Source: Viscum album
Lineage: Eukaryota; Streptophyta; Magnoliopsida; Santalales; Viscaceae
Length of the DNA stretch: 64,000 nt
Assembly (NCBI GenBank): GCA_963277665.1
Contig: OY728122.1
Span: forward strand, 1,545,740,868 to 1,545,804,867
Reading direction: 5' to 3'
Part shown: positions 1 through 12,537 of the stretch, in pieces
Layout: each line of letters starts with the position of its first letter
Position numbering within the stretch: position 1 is the first letter of the stretch
Program-made: the position numbers and the translations under genes
Notes under the pieces: generated by a model
What the model was told of the DNA's origin: nothing
Database searches by the model: none
The model's input: the letters and a program-made list of their open reading frames with translations, nothing else

Positions 1-1060
1 GAAAATTTTTTTTAATTCTTCCATCATCAACTACAGTTAATTTTATCTCAACATGAGATCATCCTTCTAAAAGTAATAATCTCTTGGGAGATAATCAAAA
101 AAGTCATTGATATGATTAATTATATATTTATTATTTACAATAATGTTTATCAATGATGAATAATCATGGTAAATCCTCAGGAAATAATATATCTTTTTTA
201 AAAAAATAGTTTTACCCCATGGTGACATGCTAAGAATAATGTATCCATTATAAAGAAACTCTAGAAACTTATTTTTCAAATATAGAGGTTCTGGTTGAGA
301 CATTTGATTAGAGGGTTTGGAAATTATCCTAGAATCTGTTACTAAGTCAATATTAAATTCATGTTTTGGGTCAGGTATAACATAAGGAAGCTCATTAGGA
401 AAACCATATAACTATTCTTTTATTACTGGAAAATAATTACTCTAAGGAGTACCATTATTTTCAGTAATATGGGAAATGTAACATTTATTTAAATATCTAA
501 ATAGTTATTAATTTTACTGATATGTTATTGAATGTTTGAATTTATTCTTATACACACACTAAAACTCACTTTAGGGTATAACATTTTGAAACTATAATCT
601 ATCATAGAATGATAAATAAAATTCAATCCATACCACAAATATGATCAAATACTACAATTACAAGGACAACATCATTTACAGGTAAAACAATTCTAAAGAT
701 GTTAAAAAATGATTTTAATGAATTCTTGATGGTCTATTACTAACCCTATTTTATTTTATAATATTTCATTACATCATTTCCTATGGTGAAATTTTCATTT
801 TAGTTATAAATTTCTGAGAAATGAATGAAATTGTAGACCCTAAATCAAATAAGAAATTATCAAAATTTGAATACATAGGTAATGTAGATATTAACACTTT
901 TTTGATGCCCTAATATCTACCAAATTATTTACAAATTATTTCATTATCACCTTTTAATTATAGTCTTGGTACATCCCATCATTCATGTTATTCTTTAGAA
1001 ACACATCCAAATAATAGACCTTGTTGTTATATGTAAAACACATTAAAACCTACATATCAG
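1..1060 (-). pseudogene. Ty3/gypsy (chromovirus-like) gag-pol remnant, cut by the window edge
   Basis: Minus-strand translation gives a recognisable order of gypsy motifs. A decayed gag zinc knuckle lies at about 1012-1041: CFT is kept but the later Cys and His are lost. A protease-like FDLGSTISFIS, in place of the usual D-S/T-G, lies at about 813-850. The stretch before RT, with FPNELPYVIPD and IDLV, is at about 310-400. The start of RT at 67-303 includes SPWG and the region that normally reads CIDYRxLNKVTVKNKYP, here strongly altered. RT would continue beyond position 1. Many stops and the loss of almost all CpG show an old, dead copy. The order and motifs fit a chromovirus; the clade is inferred. 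The next element to the right probably inserted into or next to its gag region. Confidence 0.72.
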
Positions 1061-1830
1061 AAATTTCCTTTATACTACCCATATATTTGTCATTGATTTC
1101 ATTAAATATATTCCAAAAAAACACAACTAACACACTCACCATATTTCATAAGACCTTCCATAGGTTTCTTTTCACCATACCAATAACAAATGAATACTTT
1201 TTTATTACACTTATATTTTATGATCGATTATTCCAATTTTCCATCTACATATACTATTTTTCTTCTTATTATCAGAAAATACATGATCTATTAAAAACCC
1301 TTTTTCCTTCTTCTCACTAAATTAAACTAGTTTCTTATACCATTTAAAATTAGTGGGTTCCAATACCATTCTATATGTTGCCTTCAATCATAAGAAAACC
1401 CATTTAATTTTACAATCATAATATGGAATAATATTTGGTGTATACTTTTCAAATCATGTTTTTTTGAATGTAGACATTAAATATTTCTACTGTTTCCTAA
1501 CATCATTGTATATTATTTCCATCAGAATTCAAATATCCTTAGGGAAATATTTATCTTTTGAAATTATTATTAAATTAATCTAATTCTATGGATTTAATCT
1601 CTTATACGTCTCAAATAAACAAAACCATTGACAACCACTGGTTAGATTCACCGTAAAAATGGAAAATAGAATGAGTTACCATTTTTGATCAAAAAACACA
1701 ATACATTTTATAACCTTTCAAGAGATTTATTCAATCCATCATCCAACACCGGGTTATAATATCAACTAATTATTAGAGGGTACGGTCACATAAAATTATC
1801 CACTATCAACATGTACCTCTATGGAAGATA
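1061..1830. other. AT-rich stretch without a recognisable gene
   Basis: This stretch is very AT-rich. An open frame at 1021-1320 on the plus strand is hydrophobic and resembles no family I know. By position the stretch may be the decayed gag and leader of the minus-strand gypsy remnant to its left, but I see no motif that proves it. Confidence 0.4.
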
Positions 1831-4590
1831 TGGTTTAACTCTAGCATGGATGCCCCCACCATTTATAAACAACTAATAATGATACATCCTGTAAAAAAAT
1901 TGATTAGTTCAAATTCCATGCATTCCGAGTTGCAGAATTGGACTCATTGTAATATATTAAAATATTAAATTACAAACACACATAGATTTCTAGAAAAAGT
2001 GGAATAACATCTAATCTAGTGCCCAAATTAGAAATCATAGGGCACCGCTTCCGTTAGATCAGCAGATTTTCTCTAGGTGAAGCATAACATCATCCGGTGT
2101 GGGTTGACTATGAAAAGTATTTTTTGGCGTTTTAAATGAAAAAAATAAATTGAAATACTTATTTTATTTCGTTATATTTCCTAGATGTATTGATGGTTTA
2201 TTTTAAATAAATCTAGATTTATTAATCTAGAGTGAATCTTATAACGTTGAAATTCCTTGCATCCTATGCTGATAAACCATGAAGAATTTTCTTGGTGGTG
2301 AAAGACGACATAACCTTGGTTCGGAGATCAATAGATGTTGTTCTTGACTGATCCCTCCAACGATGATGATGTGGCAACATAAATTCTTCATCAAGTGATC
2401 AAAATAAAATTTATGATTCATTATATGAATTTCCTTTCCCTATTCTTATATTTAGTGATGATCTCAGACCAACCAACAAATAGGTTAATCCATGATTTGA
2501 TTGTTCTTGCGGGATGGGATAAAATTGCCGAATTTTCTAGTGTTTGATGTAGAAATTATTTTGTATGGATTTATTTATTGTTCTTAAGGGAACTGATCAT
2601 GGAAATAATTAACAATGACTGTGTTTCATTCCTTGGGTTTTCTTTATACATCCCCTGTTATATCCTTCATATTCTTCGTTCTTCATTGTTTTTGAACAAA
2701 TGAAAATTGCGCTATCGATCCTTGAAAAAATTATAGAAAATTTAATATATGATATTAGGGGGTCCTATTGTAGTTGTGATTGAGAGGGATAATGTTGAAT
2801 CGAAGTGATTTAGGATTACCCGTTCTTTAGACGATTTATGAGAAGATGAAGGAAATCTGTTTTTAGAGCCGATTGAAGGCTCGAAACTAACCGATTCAGT
2901 GTCCCGATGGAGAGAAAACCCCAGATATAGTTTTTTGATATGAAAATACTGTTGGATTTAGCTTCAAGGTATTGGACAAGGCATGTAGTGGAAGGATAAT
3001 GTTTTGTGAAAATCAACATCCACACGGCGTGTAACCTGGGGTTACACTGTGTGTGGCCCACATATAGTGGCTGCTAGGGTTTTTGGTTTTATATAAACAC
3101 CACACAACATCTGACCCTGTCACATGGTGTGCATGCCATTCCCAGAGGTTGGGCATGTATATCAAGACATACATGGACATGTGGTGGAGTACACGGGTTG
3201 ACTACATAGAGTGTACCCCACCAGAAAACATGGTCGGAACCAAGTACACAAACTACCCTATGTACTGGTACATAGGAATATCTACACGAGTTTAAACCGT
3301 ATATAGACACATGATGAAGTAAATAGGTGGACCCCATATTTAAGGGCATGATGTGGAAGTCTTTATACACGGTGTGTACTCTGTTTTTACATGAAATGTA
3401 CTTTTGACACCGGTTGTTGTACATGGGATCAACGGACAACACGTTTGACCCTACTACACATCATGTACCCTATTTTACATGGCTGGAGACACGTATCCAT
3501 CATATCTTTTTTAGGTTTTGTTATAGTTTTTTCCCATATCCTTCCCGTGATGGTTAGTTTTAATCATTTAATAATCGTAGGAGTATGACCACTTCATTAG
3601 TACTTTCTAGATAATGGTGTTGGAATCCACTCCAAGTGTCCAATAACATGATCCTCTATTCATTATTCAAAACCTAGGTCGATTCCATGGTACTGACATG
3701 ACCAAAATCACTAGGAATCGATATTCTACTTAACAGGTTAATCCAGATAGAGTTGTTTGTATCATCGAATGGCCCTGGTTGTGATCCTCATCTGTTAATC
3801 ATATCTCTCTTTAGATCTATCATTGTATCTTTCCCTCTTGATGGGTCTCGATGAATCGTTCTTATCTGATTGATTTCATTAGTGATATCATACATAGGAG
3901 TGTGTTCTCTTAGATTAGTGCTTGTTGAATACTCTGACTAAATCCCTAGTGTCGGTATGTAGAGGTTGTGACTTACTTCTAGATTAGGAGTCTTGGGTTT
4001 GAATATATATATGAATGTTCTTGTTATTTTTACTATAGAAATATACTATGTAGAGTTGAATGTACCATTACTCCATGTATTGATTTAGGGTTTTAGGGTG
4101 CCCTATAGAGTATTGATATGCTCACCGCTACAAGGTCTTTTCCCACACGTTTCGTGTATTGTGAAGACGAGGGACCATTGGAAGTAGTCTAGGGATGATT
4201 AGGATTGGACATATCATTGTGAGTTTAGGTAGGACAAGGTGTTCCTATGGCTTCAAGTAGTATTCCCAGTACCTATTTAGTTTATAGGTTAGACATTGTA
4301 GATTTTATACATAGTATTTTGGTGTTCTTCTATTCTAGACGAGTTTACATTACTGCACCATACTAATTGTCATACTCTATTGGTTGGGATAGCATTATCC
4401 ATAAAAAAAATTCTTACTGGTTTTCCCATTTTAGAATAAGTGAGCTTGGAGATCTGTGCATGCATACAGGTACATAGTAAATTATTCTAATGTTATTGAC
4501 ATGCCTACTCAGTTCTAGTCATCATCTCATGGCCTATTAGAGGCTTCTTAGAGAGTTGTAGCTTGGGCCCCATTTTGAAGGGTTGTGACA
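1831..4590 (+). repeat. Left (5') LTR of the decayed Tekay-type chromovirus
   Basis: This segment aligns by eye with 12538-15317, for example 2100-2260 with 12803-12960 (shared GGGTTGACTATGAAA and CATAACGTTG). Both end in a matching block with CATGGCCTATTAGAGG or CATAGCCTATTGGAGG and then GTGTGAC. The right edge at 4590 (TGTGACA) is followed at once by a primer-binding site. The left edge is an estimate from matching the right copy, and I found no target duplication. A TATATAAA at 3090-3097 is a plausible promoter. The 2.76 kb length fits Tekay/Del LTRs. The two copies have diverged heavily, so the insertion is old. Confidence 0.75.
3090..3097 (+). promoter_or_regulatory. TATA box in the left chromovirus LTR
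   Basis: TATATAAA lies about 1.26 kb into the LTR, in the sense direction. The corresponding site of the right LTR near 13740 is decayed. Role inferred from position. Confidence 0.45.
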
Positions 4591-4593
4591 TAT

Positions 4594-4604
4594 TGGTATC
4601 TGAG
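4594..4604 (+). other. Primer-binding site, initiator tRNA-Met type (degenerate)
   Basis: TGGTATCTGAG lies 3 nt after the LTR end. The classic plant site is TGGTATCAGAG, so one base differs. It fixes the LTR edge and the plus orientation of the element. Confidence 0.8.
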
Positions 4605-5294
4605 ACGATCAGTTCAACCATAGGACCGTGAGTCCTTGAGATTGATTTAGGAAAATAGACTAAAGTGTTTTGAGTTCTTCTTTTAGACTACGGAATCCTT
4701 TTTTTGTGCTTTTGGATGACATATCCACCCACCCAGACCCTAATAGCCTTCTTTTTGACTCAGTACATGAGAAAAATGGTTCCATGGAAAATAATGGTAC
4801 ATGCATCATATATGAATGTGTTGTGGTTTATATGTCATTCTTGAGTCATCTCTCTAAATTTAGTCATTACCCATGTTTTATCTTTTTTTATTAGAGGATT
4901 CCCCCAAGATGCATACTTGATAGGATTTAACAACTTGATCAAGAGGATGATCACCTCAGTGAAGCAACTTTGATACTGGGGCTATTTCGCCAGATGTTGC
5001 CTCCAGGTGATGCACCATCTATACCACAACTAGTGGAGAAGCACATGGTACCTATAGTTTGAGAAGACGAGGAGTGAAGGATGAGTGTGTTCCACGAATT
5101 TTAAAGACAGGACCCCTCCAGATCTGAGGCAAGCTCGACACTTAGTCATATGAGGAATATATTGAGGTGGGAACCATTGTTTACTATCTAGTCAGGACAG
5201 CAATAGACCATATGTTGATCCAATCAACAGACCTTCATCAGTGTTAAACAAGTGTATAGTGGAATTTTTCCACATATACTCACGATGAGATGAC
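4605..5294 (+). pseudogene. Leader and gag remnant of the chromovirus, first part
   Basis: This lies between the primer-binding site and the solo LTR. Translation is full of stops. A stretch near 5090-5160 faintly resembles the gag region that reads F-x-R-x-x-P-P-x-F-x-G in Tekay elements. The identity rests mainly on position between primer site and protease. The reading continues after the solo LTR at 8955. Confidence 0.5.
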
Positions 5295-5299
5295 ACATT
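5295..5299. repeat. Target-site duplication ACATT (left)
   Basis: ACATT directly precedes the solo LTR and is repeated exactly at 8950-8954, directly after it. Confidence 0.9.
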
Positions 5300-8200
5300 T
5301 GTAGAGACCCGAAGCTTGACGTACATTGACATTACATTACATTTGCGGAATACTTAGTACATAACAAAAACACACACACAAGGATCGTAATAGTTTAGTG
5401 TCTTTGGAAACTCGGAATATAATCTTCTAATCCTGGTGAAAGATCTTCAACATCTCCCATAAAGATCTTCCTTTTTTTTATACCTAAAACCTTTCTTTAT
5501 ATCCTGGGAAAATAAAACATACAAAAGGGTGAGCTCAAATGCTCAGTAAGGGTAAACAAAAGAAATATCAATCACATCATATTCATAAGAACATAACATT
5601 TTGGAAATCTTAACCTGCAAAAGAGATCATAATTTCATAACATGGGATAAATCATGGCAGTGAAATGTAATCACAATAATCATAACTTAAAACATGAAAC
5701 TTTGTGGCATACACACATAATCATAAAGAATCATTTCTTTTTAGTCAAGACTCATTGCCAAGACTATCTTAGTGGACAAAGTCCATTTCTGAACCGAGTC
5801 ACCCTCGTTTCAGTCCTGTTTCACTGAACCGGTATAACCTACCGTTCCAGTCATGTCTATCTCATGAGATATAAAATCTTTACCCAATGCATTGGAGGGA
5901 GATATAGGTCCCACCCATCTCATAATGATATCATTCTTATGTGTGCCACAAAATCTTAAAACATACATCATAGCATAACACATGTAATAAAAATGGGAAT
6001 CTTAAACATCGTGACATCATAAAACAATTCATATACGATAAAGGAATTCATAAAAATAATTCCATCACAACATAATCAAATCAATGTAATAATAGGGATA
6101 GAAACAGAACCCTTTATTATCTTAGATGGAAAATAATTTTGATGAAACACTTGAACTCCATTCTTGAGGAAAATATCATTTCTTCTTCAAAAACACTTTT
6201 CCTTTCATAACATGTCATATAATTCTAAACTAAAATAAGTTGATTAAAAATAAACTTGAAAACTTGTAATGGAAGCTTCTTGGAAATAATGTTTTAAAAA
6301 TCCATTCATGCCGTATAAGTTAAAAAAAACATTCTTCGTACTTTTGTCGGAAAAGTCAAAAAGTACCTCGTACGAAAAAACGACAAAAGATTCCTTTCAT
6401 ATATTTTACTAAAAACTCACCGAAGGGTAAAATTGGATTTAAACAATTGTACATGGATGGAAATAATATTACATATTGAGGAAACATGGATGTGGATGAT
6501 AAAATACACCCCAGTAAATACCAAAGTATAAACAATCTCGGATAAAATGAGATTGTGATATATTCCCTTACCTTAGGTCCGATTTGCTTTGTACGTGTCT
6601 GAAGCTCCTGTATAATGGTTTAAATAATGTTATTGACTTATTCCAGAATCATACATATTGATATGATATCATATATGGTTATATTCTTAGTTTCTTAAGA
6701 GTAATATTTCATTGTTACTTGTTACTCGGGTCTTTATTGCCTTTTGTTCTTATGCGTGTTTTGCCGAATAAATTCTTATTCTTCTTTTAAGGTTATAGAT
6801 ACCTTATATCCAGAATGGTATTAGTGTAACATATATCATATTTATTCATTCAATTCATTTATATAATTACTATGTAATGATGATCATGTAGAACGAGTCG
6901 CATCACATCGTGGAGACGGTATTCCGTACGTACGCACGAGCGATGATATTGTTCCCATGATCATGGAATTGTATTTAAGTGTATTTATACTATTTCAGTA
7001 TCAATATCACTTTATAATAATCATATATAGTTACTCATTACACCATTATACTCATCCTTGTAAGGTGATGGTGGAAAATAGATTACACCACGGCGTGGAG
7101 ACGGTATTCTGTACGTACGCACGCGCGGTGATTTCATTTTTCCGTAGGATGGATAGAAGGTGAATTAGGGTTGTTTCATATTTATAATAACATATCAGTA
7201 TGTAAGTAATACTGATGTTATTACTTTATCATGAAACAACTAAAGAAGAAGAAGTTGAAGAAGAAAGAAATTGAAAAGATCGGTAATGGATATTACCTCT
7301 TCTTTGAAACGCCTCTTTGAATCCTCCACTTAGGGAACTAAGATTGGTCTTTGAAGAAGACCAGGACCTCTAGGATTATTCTAGGGAAGTGGAGAAGGGA
7401 TTTTGGCAGGGGTTGGCCGATCTTGAGTGCTCAAATTGGTGTGAGGAGGAGGGGGAGGAGGTGCCCTTTTATAAGGGAGGAGAGGGGCACCTTTGGAATA
7501 TCTCAAAATATTATTTTATATTAAAGTCAAAATCGGTTTATAATGGTTCCAAAGGGTCTTATTTCGAAGGTAAAGTGAGGATGGGTCGAAATCCTATCAA
7601 CCAATAGGATTTAGACAAGTTTAGGTTATTATTTTAACCTTATCAATTAGATTTAACTCTAAGTTAAATAATTTAACTTTTACCGTGACTTTTTGTTTTC
7701 TTACACTATATAGTTAATACACTTACTATAACATGCCAAACGAACCCCAAGTTGTTTAGTATTAATATATATATCCTTATCTAAGTCATTTGGCCGAACC
7801 TTAGATTTTTAGGAATAAAATAACAATTAATAATATAATATTTGATTTAAAAACTATTTTGTGTCAATTTTGATACTATTTGATATATGATTTTTGTGAA
7901 AGTCATAACAGAATTATATGTTCGAACCAAGTTGATTAAATCAACACTAATATATCATAGTAACCTAGAAAATTAGTAGAATTCATAAAAAGTCTCAATT
8001 TACATTTATTTGAGCATTTATAACATCAATTATGTTAACATTTCCTTAAAAGGGTAATTACTGCATCATCGTTGTGTCATAAATAAATTAATTTATTTAA
8101 TGTCTACAAATTATAAATAAAATATCATTATGTAGGAAATCTTTTTAGCTTTCTAATGAATATTTATAGTCGAATTTATCTTATATATAACCCCATATTA

Positions 8201-8949
8201 AAAATGTTTTAGTTATTAAACTTTGATTTTAACTATTTTAACTATTCAATAAATAAAATAATATTAAATGTCATAATCTAATCCAAGTGGACCTAAATGG
8301 TCATATTATATTCATAAGGTTGTTTTTGGTCGAATTACACTTATCCAATAGAATTAGGACATGTGTTAGGGTAATAGTAATATCATATTTACCCTTAGTT
8401 ACCCTATTTACTATTAACCGCGGTAAAAAAAAGTAAAAAGTTACTATTCACCAAAAAATTATTTTTATCTCATTGAACCACATTTTACATACTGATATCA
8501 ATCGTGTCTGTCGGATTTTCGAAATTCCATTCACAGAAGCGGTAAAATTAAGTTTTATGCAAAATTCAGTTTTTAACCTACCACTTAGTGGTTTCACTAT
8601 TCATCAAAAATTGAAAGTTTTCAGAAAAATACCAAAATTTCACCCTAGGCTAATTTCGGTATTCCGAATCCAAAAATGAGGTCCATTTTGAAAGATAAAA
8701 TTTAAAAAAATTCAAAAAGTGGTTATTACTATTCATAACGGCTAGTTTTAATAATATTTTAATAGCATATCGTTGTTTAGTGAAACTCGGTATTGCGTAC
8801 TACACACGCTATCAAGGAAGGTCGCGATTGCGTGTAATGAAAGGCAAGTCAAGGATGCGTGTTGTGCAAGCTCCTTTTGGTGTAGTGTACAACACAAGAC
8901 ATTAATGAAATTAAAAAGAATATTTTTCATAAAATCTCGGGGTGTTACA
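5300..8949 (-). mobile_element. Solo LTR (3.65 kb) of a chromovirus, inside the Tekay-type element
   Basis: Read on the minus strand it begins TGTAACACCCCGAGATTT and ends GGGTCTCTACA, both typical of plant chromovirus LTRs. A perfect 5-bp duplication (ACATT) flanks it. I find no coding motifs inside, so it is a solo LTR left by recombination between two LTRs, not a whole element. The minus-strand segment around 5530-5560 (CTTACTGAGCATTTGAGC) matches the U5-like motif I associate with Tekay/Del LTRs. It interrupts the host element's gag and is therefore younger. A CpG-containing block of about 30 bp is repeated at 6909-6938 and 7094-7123. Confidence 0.9.
7466..7474 (-). promoter_or_regulatory. 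TATA-like box of the solo LTR
   Basis: On the minus strand this reads TTATAAAAG, about 1.48 kb from the LTR start, followed by a purine-poor leader. A promoter here would mark the U3/R boundary. Inferred from motif and orientation. Confidence 0.5.
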
Positions 8950-8954
8950 ACATT
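8950..8954. repeat. Target-site duplication ACATT (right)
   Basis: Exact copy of 5295-5299, directly after the solo LTR end TGTTACA. Confidence 0.9.
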
Positions 8955-11900
8955 CATGGAAGTAGATCAAGAATCTATTTATTGTGGTGTTCTCACCGGT
9001 TAAAGTGAGAGAAGTGGATATAAAATATATTATTTAACTCTAGCGGGATAGTTTGACAGTGGCCAAATTTTCCTTGAGGGTCACCAACCTTTCTGGGTAC
9101 TCGATGGATTTTCTCAAAGATTAGTACTTTAGGGATCAGACGATTTAATGAGGTCTTTGTAGATAAATTTGATCCAGTGTTATCGCTCTATGCATTCCAA
9201 CTAATATTGGAGTGTTGGAATGAGCTTTGTTGGTCGAAAGATTCTTGGATGAGTAGATGCATTCAGTAACAGTCAACACTAGGTAGGTAGGTGAAGAGAC
9301 TGTAGAAGTGGGGAGCTGACATTAGCCATAGGGATCTAAACAAGGTATATGTTTTACAAGGTCACGGGATAGGGTTGGCTACAGCTGCATGTTGTTGAGG
9401 AGTACAATAAAGGGGATCGAGGGATGATTTTAGGTATGATCATTGTCATTTCGACTTCAGTTTCCATGCTAATAGACACAGGTTATAGTCTTTCCTTTCT
9501 CACCACATAACTTATACAAGACCATGATATTTCAGTTGAACAATTTACTGGACCCTTATGCTTGGAGATACCTACTAGAGGAGATTCTATGATCACACAT
9601 CTATGCCCAAAGTGTGACCAAACCACTGGAGGCAAGAGTTTCAGTTGGAACTACATGATGGCCACATCAATGCCTAACAACATCATTCTTAGTATGGATT
9701 GGTTATCTTCAGTCCATACATAGAATAAATATTTTAGGATAAGGACATAGTCTGTTTTTAGTTATTGAATGAGGTTTTTCTTTTTGGACAATGGGAAACC
9801 CAGGCCGCACAGGATGGACTTATAAAAAGGGGGAGCAACTAATTACTCGTGAGTTTGATAGAAGGATCCTCAGTACGATTGATTTTAAGATATTTCGGTT
9901 GTGTGTGGACTATCTTCACATGAACCAAGTGATCGTGATGAACATGTATCAACTACTGAGGATCGATGACCTATTGGATCAGTTGAGCAGGGCACAATGG
10001 TTTTGACGGTTTACCTTCGATCGGGCTATCATCAGTTGCATGTACGAGATGTGGATATACTAAAGATGGATTTCAGATGTCATTATGGTAACTATGATTA
10101 CATGGTGGTTCTATTTGGAATGATTAATGACATTACAATGTTCATGGGACTCATGAACCAAAATCACCATTCATACCCAAATCAGTTCAAGGTATTCTTT
10201 ATCGACAATATCCTATTGTACTTGGCATCATCCGAGGAAGAGCATGCAAGACACCTAATAATGGTTTTGGACATAATAGGAGAGAACCATCTTTATACGA
10301 TACTCTTAATGTGCTAGTTCTAGAAGCGTGTTTTCCACCTTTTAGGAAATATTATCTCTACGGATGGAGTGGCAGTGGACCGGCCCAAGTAGGAGGTTGT
10401 GTTAGCAAGGGGGCCACATAAGAGTGTGATGAAGGGGAGGAGCTTCTGTGCGCTAGAAGGATATTACCAGAGATTCATACATGATTTATCTAAGCTATAA
10501 TCTTTTATGGAATCTTTCTCTAGAAAGGGTTGGCCTTTCATGTGGACAGAGATGTTCCATTAGTCTTTCCAATGGTTTAGGAAGAGTTTGAAAAGCACTC
10601 TAAGCTTGATATTTCTAGAGGAGGGTGTCGAGTACGTAGTGTTCTTCGATGCGTCAGGGATAAGAATTGGTTGTGTCTGGATGTAGCGGAAGGTATTACC
10701 TATGGATCAAACCATTTGAGACCACATGTGTAGAACTATGTGACCTAGAATCTTGAGTTGGATGTGATAGTTTTTGTATGGAAGATGTGGTGACACTACC
10801 TGATGGGATAAATGTTTATCATCATCACTAACAAAAATATTTTCAAATATATATTCTCTCAGAAGGATCTGAACATGAGACAACGTTAATTGATAATGTT
10901 CTTCAAGGACTATGACATAGATATTTTCAATACAAATTGGAAGGAGAACGTGGTGGTAGATGCTTTCTGCAAGAGATATAGTTAGCAATTGATGAATTGG
11001 GTATTTGAGTAGTTGGCCTTGTTACTGTTAACTGTTGTGGATCAATATTGAGAAGCATACCTTCAATATATTGTTTTAAACCCTCTATTATTACGACAAG
11101 TCATGGAGGAACAAATTTGGGATACTGACTACGAGACCCTGCATGATTAGATGTCTACAGGACATGCACCTTTTGGATATTCACTAGATGGGGAGCACTT
11201 CATCCTTTTCAAACGTCACACTATTATACCAGTGGTGTTGTGGGAGGTTCTACAGGAGTTTCATACATCCCCCTTGGTGGTGCATCCTTGATTGGAAATG
11301 ATGTGCCAAGAACTCAAACATCAATTTTGGTGGACATGGATGAAGAAGGAAGGGGAAGAGTTCATTTCATTATGCCTTACATGCCATAAGGTGAAGGATT
11401 AGAACCATGTTCAAGTGGGTTTAGATCAACCCCTTGAGGTGCCGGAATTGAAGTGGGATAAAAAATTAATGGATTCACCATCTATGTACATGGGAAAAGA
11501 TTTCATATAGGTGATTGTCTACCGACCCACCATGTCAGATCACTTCATAGTTATTTGAGAGAATGGTTTTGTAGAGTTTTTGGGGAACAACTATATTCAA
11601 GAGATAGTTTGACTCAATAGAGTCCCATTGATGACAGTTTCTGATCATGATAATCATTTCACATAAAAATTGTGGAAGAGATTGTTGGAGGCATTTAGGA
11701 TTCAATTACCCTATATCATGGTGTTTCACTACTAGACAGGTGGCTAGATGGAGTGGACCATTCAGGTCCTAGAAGAGATTAACAAGGATTGTATTTCAGA
11801 CATCAATAGTTGATTGGAGGATCACCTACCTCGGAAGGAGTTCTGGTACAACAAAACATACCATTTCTTCATTACTCACCATTTGAGGCCATGTATGGGC

Positions 11901-12500
11901 GACCTTTCTGATCACCATTTTACTAAACTGACCCAAGAGATTCGACACTCATGGGTCTAGAATTGGTTCTAACTACTACAGAGAAGGTGAAGATCATCCC
12001 ATAGAGACGAATACTGCACAAATCCATTATAAATCTCATGATGATAGGAGGAGGCCTTGGGAGTTTTATGAAGCATGCCATATATTCCATTGAGTTTCAC
12101 CGCAATGGGGATTACAAAGATTTGGATGTGGTGGGAAGTTATCTCAGTGGTTTAATGTCCTTTTTAGATTCTATGTAGAGTTGGAGAGGTGGCATAGAAC
12201 ATAGATCCACCCTGTAGTTGGACCGTGTACATGACGTCTTCCACCTTTCACAATTGAGAGGTATGTGCATGATCCATAACATGTCATTGACTAGGGAGAG
12301 CTGGAAAAGGATGATGGGGCAACTTTTGCAGAGTACCTAAAGGAAATAACTGATAGGAAGTACATGATCCTTTTGGGTAAGCGATTTCTTTAGTGCATTT
12401 CTAGTGGTAGAATAGGAATCCCCTGGAGAGCATATGAGAGAAGGATGCTCAGATTCATGCATAGTACCCCTATATTTTTTGTATAGCCTTTTGTTAGTGT
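8955..12500 (+). pseudogene. Chromovirus gag-pol pseudogene (protease, RT, RNase H, integrase, chromodomain)
   Basis: The polyprotein is broken by many stops and shifts, but the domains run in the usual order. Protease: MLIDTGYSLSF near 9465-9500. RT: 9790-10320, with VDYLHMNQV, the RSGYHQLHVRD block, and FIDNILLY where FIDDILVY is expected, so the second catalytic Asp is lost. RNase H: about 10570-10980, with FFDASGIRIGCV and a degenerate ADALSR end. Integrase: about 11160-11800, with the Cys pair in CLTCHK near 11380. The C-terminal part, about 12240-12480, contains RYVHDPxHVID and ITDRK, the linker and chromodomain region of Tekay/Del elements. The first 500 bases should be the rest of gag but are not recognisable. 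It cannot make active protein. Confidence 0.88.
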
Positions 12501-12519
12501 TTCAAGGATGTAAATCCCC

Positions 12520-12531
12520 AAGGTGGGGATA
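12520..12531 (+). other. Polypurine tract of the chromovirus
   Basis: AAGGTGGGGATA lies just before the right LTR and fits the second-strand priming site of a plus-strand element. Confidence 0.55.
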
Positions 12532-12537
12532 ATTTAA

